Below, in pieces: positions 18,041-27,873 of a stretch of DNA of 64,000 nucleotides (within the stretch, counting starts at the first letter, position 1; every line of letters starts with the position of its first letter). The notes below the pieces were generated by a model. The model searched no databases. It had not been told where the DNA came from and saw only the letters and a list, made by a program, of their open reading frames with translations. The DNA is from Carnobacterium maltaromaticum DSM 20342. GTDB lineage: Bacteria > Bacillota > Bacilli > Lactobacillales > Carnobacteriaceae. The position numbers and the translations under genes were made by a program. The stretch covers positions 2,728,001 to 2,792,000 of the forward strand of contig NZ_JQMX01000001.1 in assembly GCF_000744945.1 (NCBI RefSeq). Reading direction: 5' to 3'.

Positions 18041-18075
18041 ATTTTTAAAAAAATACATATATCGTTATTAAATGT

Positions 18076-18105
18076 TTGACCTTTTTTAATAAAATAGATT
18101 AAAAT
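18076..18105 (+). promoter_or_regulatory. Promoter of the GGDEF-EAL gene
   Basis: TTGACC (18076-18081) and TAAAAT (18100-18105), 18-bp spacer, 55 bp before the start codon. The gene therefore has its own transcription, separate from the operon. Confidence 0.55.
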
Positions 18106-18160
18106 AAGGATGAGATAAAGCTTTAGATAGATTAGTGGAGAGAAAGAGGAGTGGTTCAAC

Positions 18161-20590
18161 ATGCAAATGGGTTATTATATCCCGATTTTAGTTATTTGCT
18201 CGTATTTGATCGCTCTGTTTACAGCATATAATGTTGTTAGTGTGAATCGTTTATTAGATGATAAAAGTAGTTTGTATCGGAATGGTTGGATTTTGGTGAA
18301 AGCAATCGTGATGAGTGTTGGAATTGGTGCGATGCAATATGTGGGGTTAATGGGTTATTTAAATCACACAAATTTTAGCTACACACCATTTTTTGCTTGG
18401 TTCGCACTTGGATTGCTTTTTTTAGGCTGTTATTTAGCTTTTTTGTTAATGAGTCGTAAAAAAACAACTAAAAATGACTTATTCATAGCAGGATTGTTGT
18501 TAACAGGCGGGTTGCTAGGTGTTCATTATATGGGGATGCGAGCAATCGTTTCAAATGGCATTTCATATCATCCACTATTCTTAATGGGTTCAGTATTGCT
18601 TAGTTTCATTTCTGGAATGTACACTATTTGGATTGTTATCACTCAAAATAAGTTATTGACTGGACAATTACGTATTATCCAAGATGCTAAAAAAGCGATT
18701 GTTTTAGCGTTATTATTAAGCGCCGTATTTTATTTTGGATTAGTCGAACTTCAATTTGAAACGGACTATTTTCTACAACCAGAAATGGGACTAGAAGCTA
18801 CTTATTTAGTTGTTACGATTAGCTTATTTACCATTCTTCTACAATTAAGTTTTCTTGGGGTTTCAGCTGTTAGTTTTGCCTTTGATACAAATCGTCGTGA
18901 AATTAGTAAGTTAAAAGATATGAGTTATTCTTTACTAAAAAGTAATCCGGATCCGGTATTATTAATTAATGCAGCGGGGGAGATTCTTAGTTTAAATGAT
19001 GCAGCCCAGTTGCTTTTTTCAACGGAATTAGAGCAAGGGATTACGAGGATTGAAGAAGTAATGGAACCACAGCAATATTGTCGTTCAGTTAGTTATTTTA
19101 CTGAAGCAATAAATGAAAGAAAAAATGTTCAATTTGAAACTAAAGTCACAACTAATGATGGAACGGTCAAGGAATTTAAGATTCAGATTGTGCCTATCAT
19201 AATTGAAGAGCTAAAAATTACAGAAATATTTTTAGTTGGGGCAGATATTACGAAAGAAAATCAGGTGGAAAAAATGATTCGTAGTTTAGCCTATCATGAT
19301 GGACTGACAAAGCTCCCTAATCGTTATTTTATGAAAGAATATATAGAAGATTGTTTAAATGAATTGAGGCAACGGTATGCGTTTCAAAAAAAGACAATCC
19401 TCAGTATTTATTATATTGATATGACTGAATTGAAAAAAATTAATGATCGCTATGGTCATAATATTGGCGATTTATATTTAACAAAAGTGGCACAGAGAAT
19501 TCAACGGTATATCGGAAAAGAATACTTTTTAGCTAGGGTTGGAGGCGATGAGTTTGTCTTAACGTTTATCGAGGAATACGCTGGGGAAACGGAAGATGTA
19601 GGGGAAAACTTATTAAAAGTATTTGGTAAAGCAATGGTTATTGAAAAAATCCGATTATTTCCGGCAGCCAGTATTGGGCTAGTGAAGGCATATGAAGATG
19701 GTAGTGAATTTGAGGAATTACTGACAAAAGTAGATATAGCGATGTATTCTGCCAAACAGCAAGTTCGTGAAACAGGTAAAACATTGATTATTTCATATTC
19801 ACAATATGAAAAGCAACTGCAAAATGAGTACCAAAAAGAGCTAGAGTTAATGAAGGGGATTGAAAAAAAAGAATTCTTGTTACACTACCAGCCTAAGGTT
19901 CATGCAGACACAGAAGAGCTTTATGGTGTTGAGGCCTTGATTCGTTGGCAAGTTCCTTGGGAAGACGATTTACGCTATCCAGATCAATTTATTCCTTTAG
20001 CTGAGCAGACAGGACATATTATTCAACTCAGTGAACAAATAATTGAAATGGCTTGTCATCAAATTAAAGTCTGGTTGAATCTAGGTTTTACAATCCCGGT
20101 TTCATTGAATTTATCAGCCAATGATTTCCATGGAGATGCTTTGGTTTGTCTAGTTGCGAAGCAGTTAGCTAAGCATCAAATACCACCTAATTTATTGGAA
20201 TTAGAGATTACAGAAACTGTATTAATGGCTGATTTAGCTGAATCCCAAAAGAATTTGAAGCAACTCCATAAAATGGGTGTGCAATTAAGTATTGATGATT
20301 TTGGAACGGGCTATAGTTCTTTACGTTATGTGATTGATTTTCCGATTCAAAGTTTAAAAATTGATCGAAGTTTTACTGAGGCTTTAAATTTAGATGCGAA
20401 GGTAACGGCGGTGACTGAAACAATTATTCAATTAGCAGATAAACTGCATTTACAAGTTATTGTTGAAGGAGTCGAGACGAAAGAGCAATTAGCCACTCTT
20501 AAAACGATGGGGAATTTTATTATTCAAGGCTATTATTTTTCGAAACCTGTTTCTGCCAAGGATGTCACAGACAAGTGGTTGAAAGGGTAA
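18161..20590 (+). CDS. MHYT-PAS-GGDEF-EAL c-di-GMP turnover protein
   Basis: 809 residues. The N-terminal seven-helix MHYT sensor (about 1-245) has AMQYVGLMGY and GVHYMGMRAI motifs, the first with Gln in place of His. A PAS domain (about 255-370) follows. The GGDEF domain (about 375-535) has an intact RVGGDEF site, but GKEY lies where the RxxD inhibitory site is expected. The EAL domain (about 560-805) keeps EALIRW, LSANDF, ELEITET, DDFGTGYSS, EGVET and GYYFSKP, i.e. the metal- and substrate-binding residues. It could both make and degrade c-di-GMP in response to a membrane or redox/gas signal. Its place directly after the exopolysaccharide operon suggests it feeds the receptor. Confidence 0.93.
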   Translation: MQMGYYIPILVICSYLIALFTAYNVVSVNRLLDDKSSLYRNGWILVKAIVMSVGIGAMQYVGLMGYLNHTNFSYTPFFAWFALGLLFLGCYLAFLLMSRKKTTKNDLFIAGLLLTGGLLGVHYMGMRAIVSNGISYHPLFLMGSVLLSFISGMYTIWIVITQNKLLTGQLRIIQDAKKAIVLALLLSAVFYFGLVELQFETDYFLQPEMGLEATYLVVTISLFTILLQLSFLGVSAVSFAFDTNRREISKLKDMSYSLLKSNPDPVLLINAAGEILSLNDAAQLLFSTELEQGITRIEEVMEPQQYCRSVSYFTEAINERKNVQFETKVTTNDGTVKEFKIQIVPIIIEELKITEIFLVGADITKENQVEKMIRSLAYHDGLTKLPNRYFMKEYIEDCLNELRQRYAFQKKTILSIYYIDMTELKKINDRYGHNIGDLYLTKVAQRIQRYIGKEYFLARVGGDEFVLTFIEEYAGETEDVGENLLKVFGKAMVIEKIRLFPAASIGLVKAYEDGSEFEELLTKVDIAMYSAKQQVRETGKTLIISYSQYEKQLQNEYQKELELMKGIEKKEFLLHYQPKVHADTEELYGVEALIRWQVPWEDDLRYPDQFIPLAEQTGHIIQLSEQIIEMACHQIKVWLNLGFTIPVSLNLSANDFHGDALVCLVAKQLAKHQIPPNLLELEITETVLMADLAESQKNLKQLHKMGVQLSIDDFGTGYSSLRYVIDFPIQSLKIDRSFTEALNLDAKVTAVTETIIQLADKLHLQVIVEGVETKEQLATLKTMGNFIIQGYYFSKPVSAKDVTDKWLKG

Positions 20591-20596
20591 CCTATT

Positions 20597-20635
20597 AAAA
20601 AACCTACCAATTAAACTAATTTGGTAGGTTTTTTT
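20597..20635 (+). terminator. Bidirectional terminator between the GGDEF-EAL gene and mvaS
   Basis: AAAAAACCTACCAA and TTGGTAGGTTTTTT pair around a short loop. A and T tracts on both sides allow use in either direction. Confidence 0.9.
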
Positions 20636-20645
20636 GATGGAAATT

Positions 20646-21818
20646 TTATTGTTTGCGTTTGTATTGACGCATATGCTCAGTAATGCCAGTTAAGACAATT
20701 GGAGCTGGATCTTCGTCAGTGCTACTAATTTCTAATGTTGAACCATCTTTAGGAAGCTCTTCTTTAAAGCGTGTTTCATATTCCGAAATAGATAATTTTT
20801 TGCGATTTGTTAATAAGTCTTGATGTTCAGCAGTAGTGATGAATTCTTTAAAGCCAGGCTGTAAAGTTCCACTGAAAAATTCACCAACAGCGCCAGAACC
20901 ATAACTAAAGAAGCCAATTTTATCCTCGGCAGCTAAGTTTGGTTGATGGTCTAAAAGTGAAATAAAGCTTAGGTAAAGTGATCCTGTATAGATATTGCCA
21001 ATGTTACGACTATACAATGTGCTTAAGCGATAGTTTTCAGTTAATTGTTCTTGAACGTCACTAGGTGCAGTTTCAATAATCAAGTCTAAAGCTTTTTTTC
21101 CCATTTTAGTATAGGGTAAATGGAAGCACAAGGCTGCAAATTTTTCTAGAGGTTGTGAAAACTTCCGTTGATATTCTGCCCAAATGGTTTCAAAGAAATG
21201 TAAGTATTGTTCAGTTGAGTACTTTCCTTGTACACAAGCATATTCAGAGTAAGTTGGACGCCAAAAATCCATAATATCTTCTGTTAAGAAAACTTGGTCA
21301 TTTTCTAAAGCAATACAGCGTGGATTTGTAGAAAGTAACATGGCAACAGCTCCAGCTCCTTGAGTCGCTTCTCCAGGCGTATCAAGTCCATAACGAGCAA
21401 TGTCTGAACCAATGACTAAGACTTTGCTATCAGGATGTTGTGCAATATAATCTTTTGCTAAGTTAATGCCAGCAGTGGCTCCGTAACAAGCTTCTTTAAA
21501 CTCGATTGAACGAGCGAAAGGCTGTAACTTTAAGAGACGGTGGATATAAATAGCGCCAGATTTTGATTGATCAATTCCTGATTCAGTCGCTAAGATGACT
21601 AAATCAATTTTTTGGCGGTCTTCTTCTGTTAAAAAATTAAGTGCTGCATTAGCACCCATGGTCACAGCATCTTGGGTAATCGGTGCAAAAGCCATTTTGT
21701 CTTGTCCGATTCCAATGGTGAATTTATTTGGGTCGATACCGCGCGCATTAGCTAATTCTGTCATATCAACATAAAAAGCAGGGGTATAAAAACTTAGTTT
21801 ATCGATTCCTATTTTCAT
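20646..21818 (-). CDS. mvaS: Hydroxymethylglutaryl-CoA synthase
   Basis: Condenses acetyl-CoA with acetoacetyl-CoA to HMG-CoA, the second step of the mevalonate pathway. 390 residues, close to the 383 of the Enterococcus enzyme. The catalytic triad is visible: Glu in LATESGIDQSKS (about residue 79), Cys in EACYGATAG (about residue 111) and His in CFHLPYTKMG (about residue 235). It is divergent from the thiolase and reductase genes that supply its substrate and use its product. Confidence 0.96.
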   Translation of the reverse strand: MKIGIDKLSFYTPAFYVDMTELANARGIDPNKFTIGIGQDKMAFAPITQDAVTMGANAALNFLTEEDRQKIDLVILATESGIDQSKSGAIYIHRLLKLQPFARSIEFKEACYGATAGINLAKDYIAQHPDSKVLVIGSDIARYGLDTPGEATQGAGAVAMLLSTNPRCIALENDQVFLTEDIMDFWRPTYSEYACVQGKYSTEQYLHFFETIWAEYQRKFSQPLEKFAALCFHLPYTKMGKKALDLIIETAPSDVQEQLTENYRLSTLYSRNIGNIYTGSLYLSFISLLDHQPNLAAEDKIGFFSYGSGAVGEFFSGTLQPGFKEFITTAEHQDLLTNRKKLSISEYETRFKEELPKDGSTLEISSTDEDPAPIVLTGITEHMRQYKRKQ

Positions 21819-22026
21819 ATGAACGTCCTTTTTGTTAATATATTTTGAAACACTTTAAGTTTAGTAGAAAATCTGGTAAAAAACAATACATTCGCTTGAT
21901 TCTAGTCAAAATTTAGTTAAATCTTTAGTTCCTAACTGCTTTTTCGATTTAAATAGTGGGATTTTCGATTTGCTTGAGTCAAATCACTGGAAATTCAGAA
22001 ATTTATACAATTTTTAAGAATTCCCA

Positions 22027-22035
22027 TGCTATAAT
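22027..22035 (+). promoter_or_regulatory. Extended -10 promoter of the thiolase/HMG-CoA reductase operon
   Basis: TGC-TATAAT at 22027-22035, with no good -35 box, is a typical extended -10 promoter. The transcript would begin near 22042 and carry the long hairpin at 22067-22164. Confidence 0.6.
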
Positions 22036-22066
22036 GCAAGTAGATTATAATTAAGGTTCATTTCAT

Positions 22067-22164
22067 CTCGCAAACCACGGGAGGAAAAAGCAGAATTCCA
22101 ATAGAAGTAAAAAAAACACTTTTTCGGGTATTTTTTATTTTTATAATGTGGCTAAAATTGCGAG
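22067..22164 (+). repeat. Long hairpin leader element before the thiolase gene
   Basis: CTCGCAA (22067-22073) pairs with TTGCGAG (22158-22164) and CCAC (22075-22078) with GTGG (22148-22151), enclosing AT-rich arms. The right half resembles the half element at 1393-1500 (both contain TTATTTTT, then GTTAAAATTGC or GCTAAAATTGC), so this is a third subtype of the leader family. It ends about 15 nt before the GGGAG ribosome site. Confidence 0.6.
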
Positions 22165-22191
22165 TTCAATAGACTAAAAAGGGAGATTGCT

Positions 22192-23361
22192 ATGAGAGAA
22201 ATAGTTATTATAGATGCAGTGCGAACACCGATTGGGAAATACCGTGGTAGTTTGAAAGATAGCTCAGCAGTTGATTTAGGCGTAACAGTAGTAAAGGGTG
22301 CGTTAGAACGTGCTAATATCGATCCAGAGAGTGTTGATCAAGTTATCTTTGGAAATGTTTTGCAAGCTGGTTTAGGTCAAAATGTAGCTCGTCAGATATC
22401 AATTAAAGCAGGAATTCCTTATCAAGCTGTTGCTATGACGATTAATGAAGTTTGTGGTTCTGGTTTAAAAGCAATTATGTTAGGTAGACAAGCTATTCAA
22501 CTGGGTGAAGCAGATGTTGTCGTTGTTGGTGGGACTGAAAACATGTCACAGGCCCCTTCTTTGGTTGCCAGTACAGCGGTCGGAATGGAGTTAAAATCAG
22601 AAGAATTAATCAATAGCATGTTTCATGATGGCTTAACAGACGCTTTTGGGGAATATCCAATGGGCGTGACAGCTGAAAATGTTGCTGAGAAATTTAAAGT
22701 TAGTCGAGAAGAGCAAGATTTGTTTGCGTATCAGTCCCATATGAAGGCTGCCGCAGCTCAAGAAAAAGGGTTATTTAAGTCTGAAATTGTTCCTGTTCAA
22801 TTAGCTGACGGAACTTGGTTTACTGAAGATGAAACGATTCGTGGCAATTCAACAGTTGAAAAATTAGCAACTTTAAAAACGGTTTTTAAAGAAAATGGAA
22901 CCGTGACTGCTGGTAACTCATCAGGCATTAACGACGGCGCATCAGCCTTGATTTTAATGTCTAAGGAACGAGCAATTGCAGAAGGAATTCCTTATTTAGC
23001 AACAATAAAAGCAACTTCTGAAGTTGGGATTGCTCCTGAAATTATGGGTTATGCACCTTATTATGCTGTAAAAAAAGTCTTAGAAAAAGGCGATTATACG
23101 ATTGATCAAATTGATTTATTCCAATTAAACGAGGCCTTTGCTTCTCAGTCGATTGCTGTTGCTCGTGACTTAGAAGTACCAGCGGAAAAGTTAAACATTT
23201 ATGGTGGAGCAATTGCATTAGGTCATCCAATCGGTGCATCAGGCGCACGAGTTGTGACCAGTTTGCTTCAAGAATTACAACAAACCAATACTAAAGTTGG
23301 GATAGCTTCCTTATGTATCGGTGGTGGACTAGGTGTGGCAATGGTTGTTGAGCGAGATTAA
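22192..23361 (+). CDS. Acetyl-CoA C-acetyltransferase (thiolase)
   Basis: Joins two acetyl-CoA to acetoacetyl-CoA, the first mevalonate step. 389 residues with acyl-accepting Cys in NEVCGSGLKA (about residue 88), His in GGAIALGHPIGASG (about residue 347) and second Cys in SLCIGGGLGV (about residue 377). In enterococci this activity is the N-terminal half of the MvaE fusion; here it is a free protein followed 68 bp later by the reductase gene with its own ribosome site. Confidence 0.95.
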   Translation: MREIVIIDAVRTPIGKYRGSLKDSSAVDLGVTVVKGALERANIDPESVDQVIFGNVLQAGLGQNVARQISIKAGIPYQAVAMTINEVCGSGLKAIMLGRQAIQLGEADVVVVGGTENMSQAPSLVASTAVGMELKSEELINSMFHDGLTDAFGEYPMGVTAENVAEKFKVSREEQDLFAYQSHMKAAAAQEKGLFKSEIVPVQLADGTWFTEDETIRGNSTVEKLATLKTVFKENGTVTAGNSSGINDGASALILMSKERAIAEGIPYLATIKATSEVGIAPEIMGYAPYYAVKKVLEKGDYTIDQIDLFQLNEAFASQSIAVARDLEVPAEKLNIYGGAIALGHPIGASGARVVTSLLQELQQTNTKVGIASLCIGGGLGVAMVVERD

Positions 23362-23429
23362 TTCAGCCCATTAACATTTGATAGGAGCGTAAGAAGGCTA
23401 TCAACAGTCAATTAAAGGAGAGATGTAAT

Positions 23430-24707
23430 TTGGATTCGTCTATTTCTAAATTTTATCAAAAAAACCGCTCTGAGCGTATTCAGCTTTTGGTGGAACGAGG
23501 TTTTTTAACGCAGGAAGCGGGCCGTCAATTATTGAACAATCCACTGTTAAGTGATGCGATTGCGGATAGTATGATTGAGAATCAAATCGGTCAATTTCCC
23601 TTACCGTTGGGAGTGGCTTTGAATTTTTTAGTCGATCAAAAAGATGTCATCGTACCAATGGTTGTCGAGGAGCCTTCTGTGATTGCTGCTAGTAGTAATG
23701 GCGCAAAAGTGATTCGCCAATTAGGTGGGTTTACGACAACTATTAAAGAACGTGCTATGATTGGTCAATTGATTTTCCAAAATTTGGTAGATGTTCTAGC
23801 TGCTGAAAAATTAGTGCAAGCTAGAAGCGCTGAGATTATTGAAATTGCTAATTTAGCGTATCCCTCAATTGTGAAACGTGGCGGCGGAGTGAAGCGCGTT
23901 GAAACGCGGGTGATTCTAAATGAAAACTCTGAGCCTGAATTTTTAACCGTTCATTTGATTATTGATGTTCAAGAAGCGATGGGTGCCAATATGATTAATA
24001 CTATTTTAGAGGCGACTGTTGGACCGATAACGGAATGGATTCAAGGCGATGTATTGATGGAAATATTGAGCAATTATGGCGATTGCTCTTTAGTAACGGC
24101 GACTTGTGAAATTGATCCAAACCAACTGACAACTTCGAGCTATGATGGACAATGGATTGCTCAGCGAATTGTGGAAGCGACACGTTATGCTGATTTAGAT
24201 CCGTACAGAGCAGCGACCCATAATAAAGGGATTATGAATGGGATTGATGCAGTTGTGTTAGCTTCGGGCAATGATTTTCGAGCGATTGAAGCTGGAGCGC
24301 ATGCCTATGCTAGTCGAAATGGACGTTATCAAGCAATGTCTAATTGGAGTATTAATGAAGTCGGTCATTTAGTGGGAGAATTGACGTTACCTATGCCTGT
24401 AGGAATGGTGGGAGGCGCCATTAGTGTATTACCGTTAGTTAAAGTTAATCAACAACTTTTAGCAATTGAAAAAGCGAGTGAATTAGCAAGTGTTATTGTT
24501 TCTGTTGGTCTTGCTCAGAATTTTTCTGCCTTAAAAGCCTTAGTTTCTGAAGGCATTCAAAAGGGACATATGTCCTTACAAATGAAATCTTTAGCGATTC
24601 ATGCGGGAGCAACAGAGTCTGAAATTGAGGAAGTTGTAGCGCAATTAAAAAAATCAAAAAATCAAAATTTAGCACAAGCTCAGAAAATTTTGGCTGAAAT
24701 ACGATAG
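23430..24707 (+). CDS. Hydroxymethylglutaryl-CoA reductase, class II type
   Basis: Reduces HMG-CoA to mevalonate. 425 residues. Visible landmarks: VVEEPSVIAA with the catalytic Glu, EAMGANMINTI for the nucleotide site, ATHNKGIMNGIDAV with the catalytic Lys, and GGAISVLP. A His in SLAIHAGATE near the C-terminus fits the catalytic His on the flexible flap. TTG 23430 is used as start, with AAGGAGAG about 8 nt upstream. It corresponds to the C-terminal half of enterococcal MvaE as a separate gene. A terminator follows. Confidence 0.94.
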   Translation: MDSSISKFYQKNRSERIQLLVERGFLTQEAGRQLLNNPLLSDAIADSMIENQIGQFPLPLGVALNFLVDQKDVIVPMVVEEPSVIAASSNGAKVIRQLGGFTTTIKERAMIGQLIFQNLVDVLAAEKLVQARSAEIIEIANLAYPSIVKRGGGVKRVETRVILNENSEPEFLTVHLIIDVQEAMGANMINTILEATVGPITEWIQGDVLMEILSNYGDCSLVTATCEIDPNQLTTSSYDGQWIAQRIVEATRYADLDPYRAATHNKGIMNGIDAVVLASGNDFRAIEAGAHAYASRNGRYQAMSNWSINEVGHLVGELTLPMPVGMVGGAISVLPLVKVNQQLLAIEKASELASVIVSVGLAQNFSALKALVSEGIQKGHMSLQMKSLAIHAGATESEIEEVVAQLKKSKNQNLAQAQKILAEIR

Positions 24708-24725
24708 TTGGATATAAATAGATTG

Positions 24726-24757
24726 AAAAGCTGATTGGGAAACCTTTCAGCTTTTTT
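24726..24757 (+). terminator. Terminator of the mevalonate operon
   Basis: AAAAGCTGA and TCAGCTTTT form a 9-bp stem followed by T residues. Confidence 0.85.
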
Positions 24758-24904
24758 ATTTGGAGTAAAAGATACCCATTCTCATTTTCTATGAAATTAG
24801 TGACTATTTATCTAATTTTAAATAAAATAACATTTGATAAATATATTATACTTAGTTTTAAGTTCTTACTTATAACCGATTAGATAGAAATGAGGAAATT
24901 ATTG

Positions 24905-25111
24905 ATGAAGATTGAAGATAAATGGAAAGATGCTTATTTATATTATGTGACATTTAGAGTGGAACAATGTAATTTATTCCGCGTAATTGATAAGACGCTT
25001 GTCTTATATGAGGAATTAGAGATAGATAAAATTGCAAAAATAATTAAAAGAAACTTTAATGATGTCATGAGGTTCTTTCGGTTGATGTTTACCAAGAAGT
25101 TCTTTGATTAA
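24905..25111 (+). CDS. Small hypothetical protein
   Basis: 68 residues if started at ATG 24905, 9 nt after a GAGG site; an ATG at 24890 in frame overlaps that site. The sequence is charged and aromatic, without membrane segment or signal peptide (KIEDKWKDAYLYYVTFRVE near the start, RFFRLMFTKKFFD at the end). I do not recognise a family. It stands alone between two terminators and a phosphatase gene; coding status rests on frame and ribosome site only. Confidence 0.4.
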   Translation: MKIEDKWKDAYLYYVTFRVEQCNLFRVIDKTLVLYEELEIDKIAKIIKRNFNDVMRFFRLMFTKKFFD

Positions 25112-25238
25112 AGAGTGTAGATAAGAATTTCGCGATGGAATAGGTGTACTTAGTGACTAGGCACTTTTTTATCCTTGTATCAGCTTTGGTAAAACGATAA
25201 ACTAAAGGCAAGTAATACAAAGTGAGGGAGGACAAACA

Positions 25239-26078
25239 ATGACAAAAATAGTGTTTTTTGATATAGATGGTACCTTATTAGATAAGAAGCGAAGAATTCC
25301 TGCGTCTGCAAAATTAGCTATTTTAGAATTGAAAAAACAAGGGATTATTCCGGCGATAGCAACTGGTCGCCCACCTTTTCTAATTAAAGAAATTTTAGAA
25401 GAATTAGCAATTGACACACATATTAGCTTAAATGGTCAATATGTTGTGCATAAAGGTGAGATTGTGTACCAAAACCCAATGGAAGCCCATTTAGTCGAGC
25501 GCTTAGCCCAAGCAGCTGAAATAAACAAACAAGGCATTGCCTTTGCAGGCTCAGAAACGATAGCAGGAAATTCACTAACTACAACAGGAAGCCGCAAATG
25601 GCAGAAAAAATTAAGTCGAATTTTGCCTTTCAGTCCACCGACTTTTTTAATAAATGCGGCTTTTAAACGTTCAGATAAAATCCATGGCAACCGCCCTGTT
25701 TTGAAAGAGTATTATGAGAATCGTTTGATTTATCAATGTATGTTACATGCAACTGAAGAGCACGATGACTATTATAGTCAAGAATTTCCTGACTGCAGTT
25801 TTATGCGCTGGAATCCGTATTCTGTGGATGTTTGTCCAAATAATGGATCAAAAGCAGTTGGAATTACTAAATTAATGCAATTTTTAGAATTCCCAATAGA
25901 AGCATCAGTCGCTTTTGGTGACGGGCTTAATGATCAAGAAATGTTGAAAATTGTGGGAACAGGGGTATCCATGGAAAATGGTCGTGAGGAATTAAAAGCG
26001 ATTGCTGATTATATTACCGATAAACCAGAGGACGATGGCATTCTCAATGGATTACGGTTACTTGAGATTATTAAGTAG
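25239..26078 (+). CDS. Cof-type HAD family phosphatase
   Basis: 279 residues. HAD motif I is FFDIDGTLLD with the nucleophile Asp, motif II lies in ATGRPP, and motif IV is AFGDGLNDQEML. The cap domain between them is the C2 type of the Cof/YbjI group. These are cytoplasmic hydrolases of sugar phosphates, PLP or flavin phosphates; the substrate cannot be told from sequence. ATG follows a GAGGGAGGA-like site. The terminator overlaps its stop codon. Confidence 0.9.
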   Translation: MTKIVFFDIDGTLLDKKRRIPASAKLAILELKKQGIIPAIATGRPPFLIKEILEELAIDTHISLNGQYVVHKGEIVYQNPMEAHLVERLAQAAEINKQGIAFAGSETIAGNSLTTTGSRKWQKKLSRILPFSPPTFLINAAFKRSDKIHGNRPVLKEYYENRLIYQCMLHATEEHDDYYSQEFPDCSFMRWNPYSVDVCPNNGSKAVGITKLMQFLEFPIEASVAFGDGLNDQEMLKIVGTGVSMENGREELKAIADYITDKPEDDGILNGLRLLEIIK

Positions 26079-26098
26079 AGTCTAGCTCTACTTTTTAT
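26074..26098 (+). terminator. Terminator overlapping the end of the HAD gene
   Basis: AGTAGAG and CTCTACT form a 7-bp stem with a T-rich tail; the left arm includes the stop codon. Confidence 0.75.
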
Positions 26099-26318
26099 TT
26101 TTTTAGCTTGATTTAAGCGGTCTTGTTTAGTGGGAAAGTAAAAAACATTTTTGTTATTTCTATTGTTTGTATTCTTGATTTGAAAGGGTTTTTGAGAATT
26201 TTTTTGTTATAATATGGGTTTTTATAAAAAGGATAGGTTGACCTTCAAATTATTCATCGGTATACTAATTATAGCTATTCTTATTTAGGAATGGAAATAA
26301 TTAACGAGGTGATTATTT

Positions 26319-27776
26319 GTGACAAAAAATCTAGACAGCCACAAATCGAATTTAACTACTGATGCAGGCGCACCAATTGGGGATAACCAAAACTCAATGA
26401 CAGCTGGTAATCGTGGTCCAGTTTTAATCCAAGATGTTGCACTTTTAGAAAAGTTGGCGCATTTTAACCGTGAGCGTATTCCAGAGCGTGTGGTACATGC
26501 AAAAGGTGCCGGTGCCCATGGATATTTTGAAGTGACGAATGATTTAACGGAATATACAAAAGCTGATTTCTTATCTGAAATCGGGAAAAAAACACCTGTA
26601 TTCACACGTTTTTCAACGGTTGCAGGTGAAAGTGGTTCTGCAGATACATTGCGTGATCCTCGTGGCTTTGCAGTAAAATTATATACTGATGAAGGAAATT
26701 ATGATATTGTCGGAAATAATACGCCGATTTTCTTTATTCGCGATGCAATCAAATTTCCAGATTTTATCCATACACAAAAACGTGATCCTCAAACACATTT
26801 GAAAAATCATAATGCTATTTGGGATTTCTGGTCATTGTCACCAGAATCTTTACACCAAGTGACGATTTTAATGTCAGATCGCGGAATTCCTGCGACGTTC
26901 CGTCATATGCATGGTTTTGGAAGTCATACCTTTAAATGGACCAATGCTGCTGGCGAAAGTGTTTGGGTTAAATATCATTTTAAAACAGAGCAAGGAATTA
27001 AAAATTTAACAGCTGAAGTGGCTGAAGAGTTGGCTGGAAGTAATCCTGATTACCATACAGAAGATTTATTTAATGCCATTGAAAATGGAGACGCACCAGC
27101 TTGGAAATTGTGTGTCCAAATTATGCCTTTAGCCGATGCAGATCATTATCGTTTTAATCCATTTGATGTAACCAAAGTTTGGTCACAAAAAGACTATCCA
27201 TTAATTGAAGTTGGTCGTATGGTCTTAGATCGCAATACAGATAATTACTTTGCAGAGGTAGAACAAGTAACCTTTACGCCAGGCAATATTGTACCAGGAG
27301 TTGATTTTTCACCAGATAAATTGTTGCAAGGTCGTTTATTTGCTTATGGTGATGCTCATCGTCATCGTGTTGGGGCAAATAGCCACTTATTGCCAATTAA
27401 TCGCCCGAAAAATGAAGTTAAAAACTACCATCGTGATGGAGCAATGCGTTCAGATGCGAATGGTGGAAGTTCCGTTTATTACGAGCCTAATAGCTTAGGT
27501 GGACCAACTGAAACGCTAGCAAATAAACAAGCTAGTTTTGAAGTTCATGGAATGGCGGATTCAGTAGCGTATGACGATGATGACCATTATACTCAAGCTG
27601 GTGATTTATATCGTCTACTATCTGAAGATGGTAAAACACGCTTGATTGCGAATATTGTAGGACACATGCAGCCAGTTGAAGATGAAGCGATTAAAGTTCG
27701 TCAAATTCAACATTTCTTAAAAGCTGACCCAGAGTATGGAACGCGTGTTGCAGCTGGTTTAGGGATTAACATTTAA
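26319..27776 (+). CDS. katA: Haem catalase, clade 3 size
   Basis: Breaks hydrogen peroxide to water and oxygen. 485 residues. The distal His lies in [14 protein letters not shown], the Asn in [12 protein letters not shown], and the haem-ligand Tyr in [15 protein letters not shown] 26319 follows AACGAGGTG. Lactic acid bacteria generally cannot make haem, so activity would require haem uptake from outside; no haem gene is in view. A perfect terminator closes the single-gene unit. Confidence 0.96.
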   Translation: MTKNLDSHKSNLTTDAGAPIGDNQNSMTAGNRGPVLIQDVALLEKLAHFNRERIPERVVHAKGAGAHGYFEVTNDLTEYTKADFLSEIGKKTPVFTRFSTVAGESGSADTLRDPRGFAVKLYTDEGNYDIVGNNTPIFFIRDAIKFPDFIHTQKRDPQTHLKNHNAIWDFWSLSPESLHQVTILMSDRGIPATFRHMHGFGSHTFKWTNAAGESVWVKYHFKTEQGIKNLTAEVAEELAGSNPDYHTEDLFNAIENGDAPAWKLCVQIMPLADADHYRFNPFDVTKVWSQKDYPLIEVGRMVLDRNTDNYFAEVEQVTFTPGNIVPGVDFSPDKLLQGRLFAYGDAHRHRVGANSHLLPINRPKNEVKNYHRDGAMRSDANGGSSVYYEPNSLGGPTETLANKQASFEVHGMADSVAYDDDDHYTQAGDLYRLLSEDGKTRLIANIVGHMQPVEDEAIKVRQIQHFLKADPEYGTRVAAGLGINI

Positions 27777-27805
27777 AAATACTTGAGGTAGATTAACTCT
27801 AAATT

Positions 27806-27850
27806 AAAAAAGGCTGAACAACTAGATTTTTCTAGTTGTTCAGCCTTTTT
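27806..27850 (+). terminator. Terminator between katA and the converging lipoprotein gene
   Basis: AAAAAGGCTGAACAACTAGA pairs with TCTAGTTGTTCAGCCTTTTT around a minimal loop; symmetric A/T tracts make it usable from both strands. Confidence 0.92.
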
Positions 27851-27873
27851 GTTTGATACTTATTTGAGTATTC

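Noticed and set aside
23362..23429. Frameshifted MvaE fusion
   Set aside because: Both genes have complete ends, a clear gap and a separate ribosome site, so they are simply separate.
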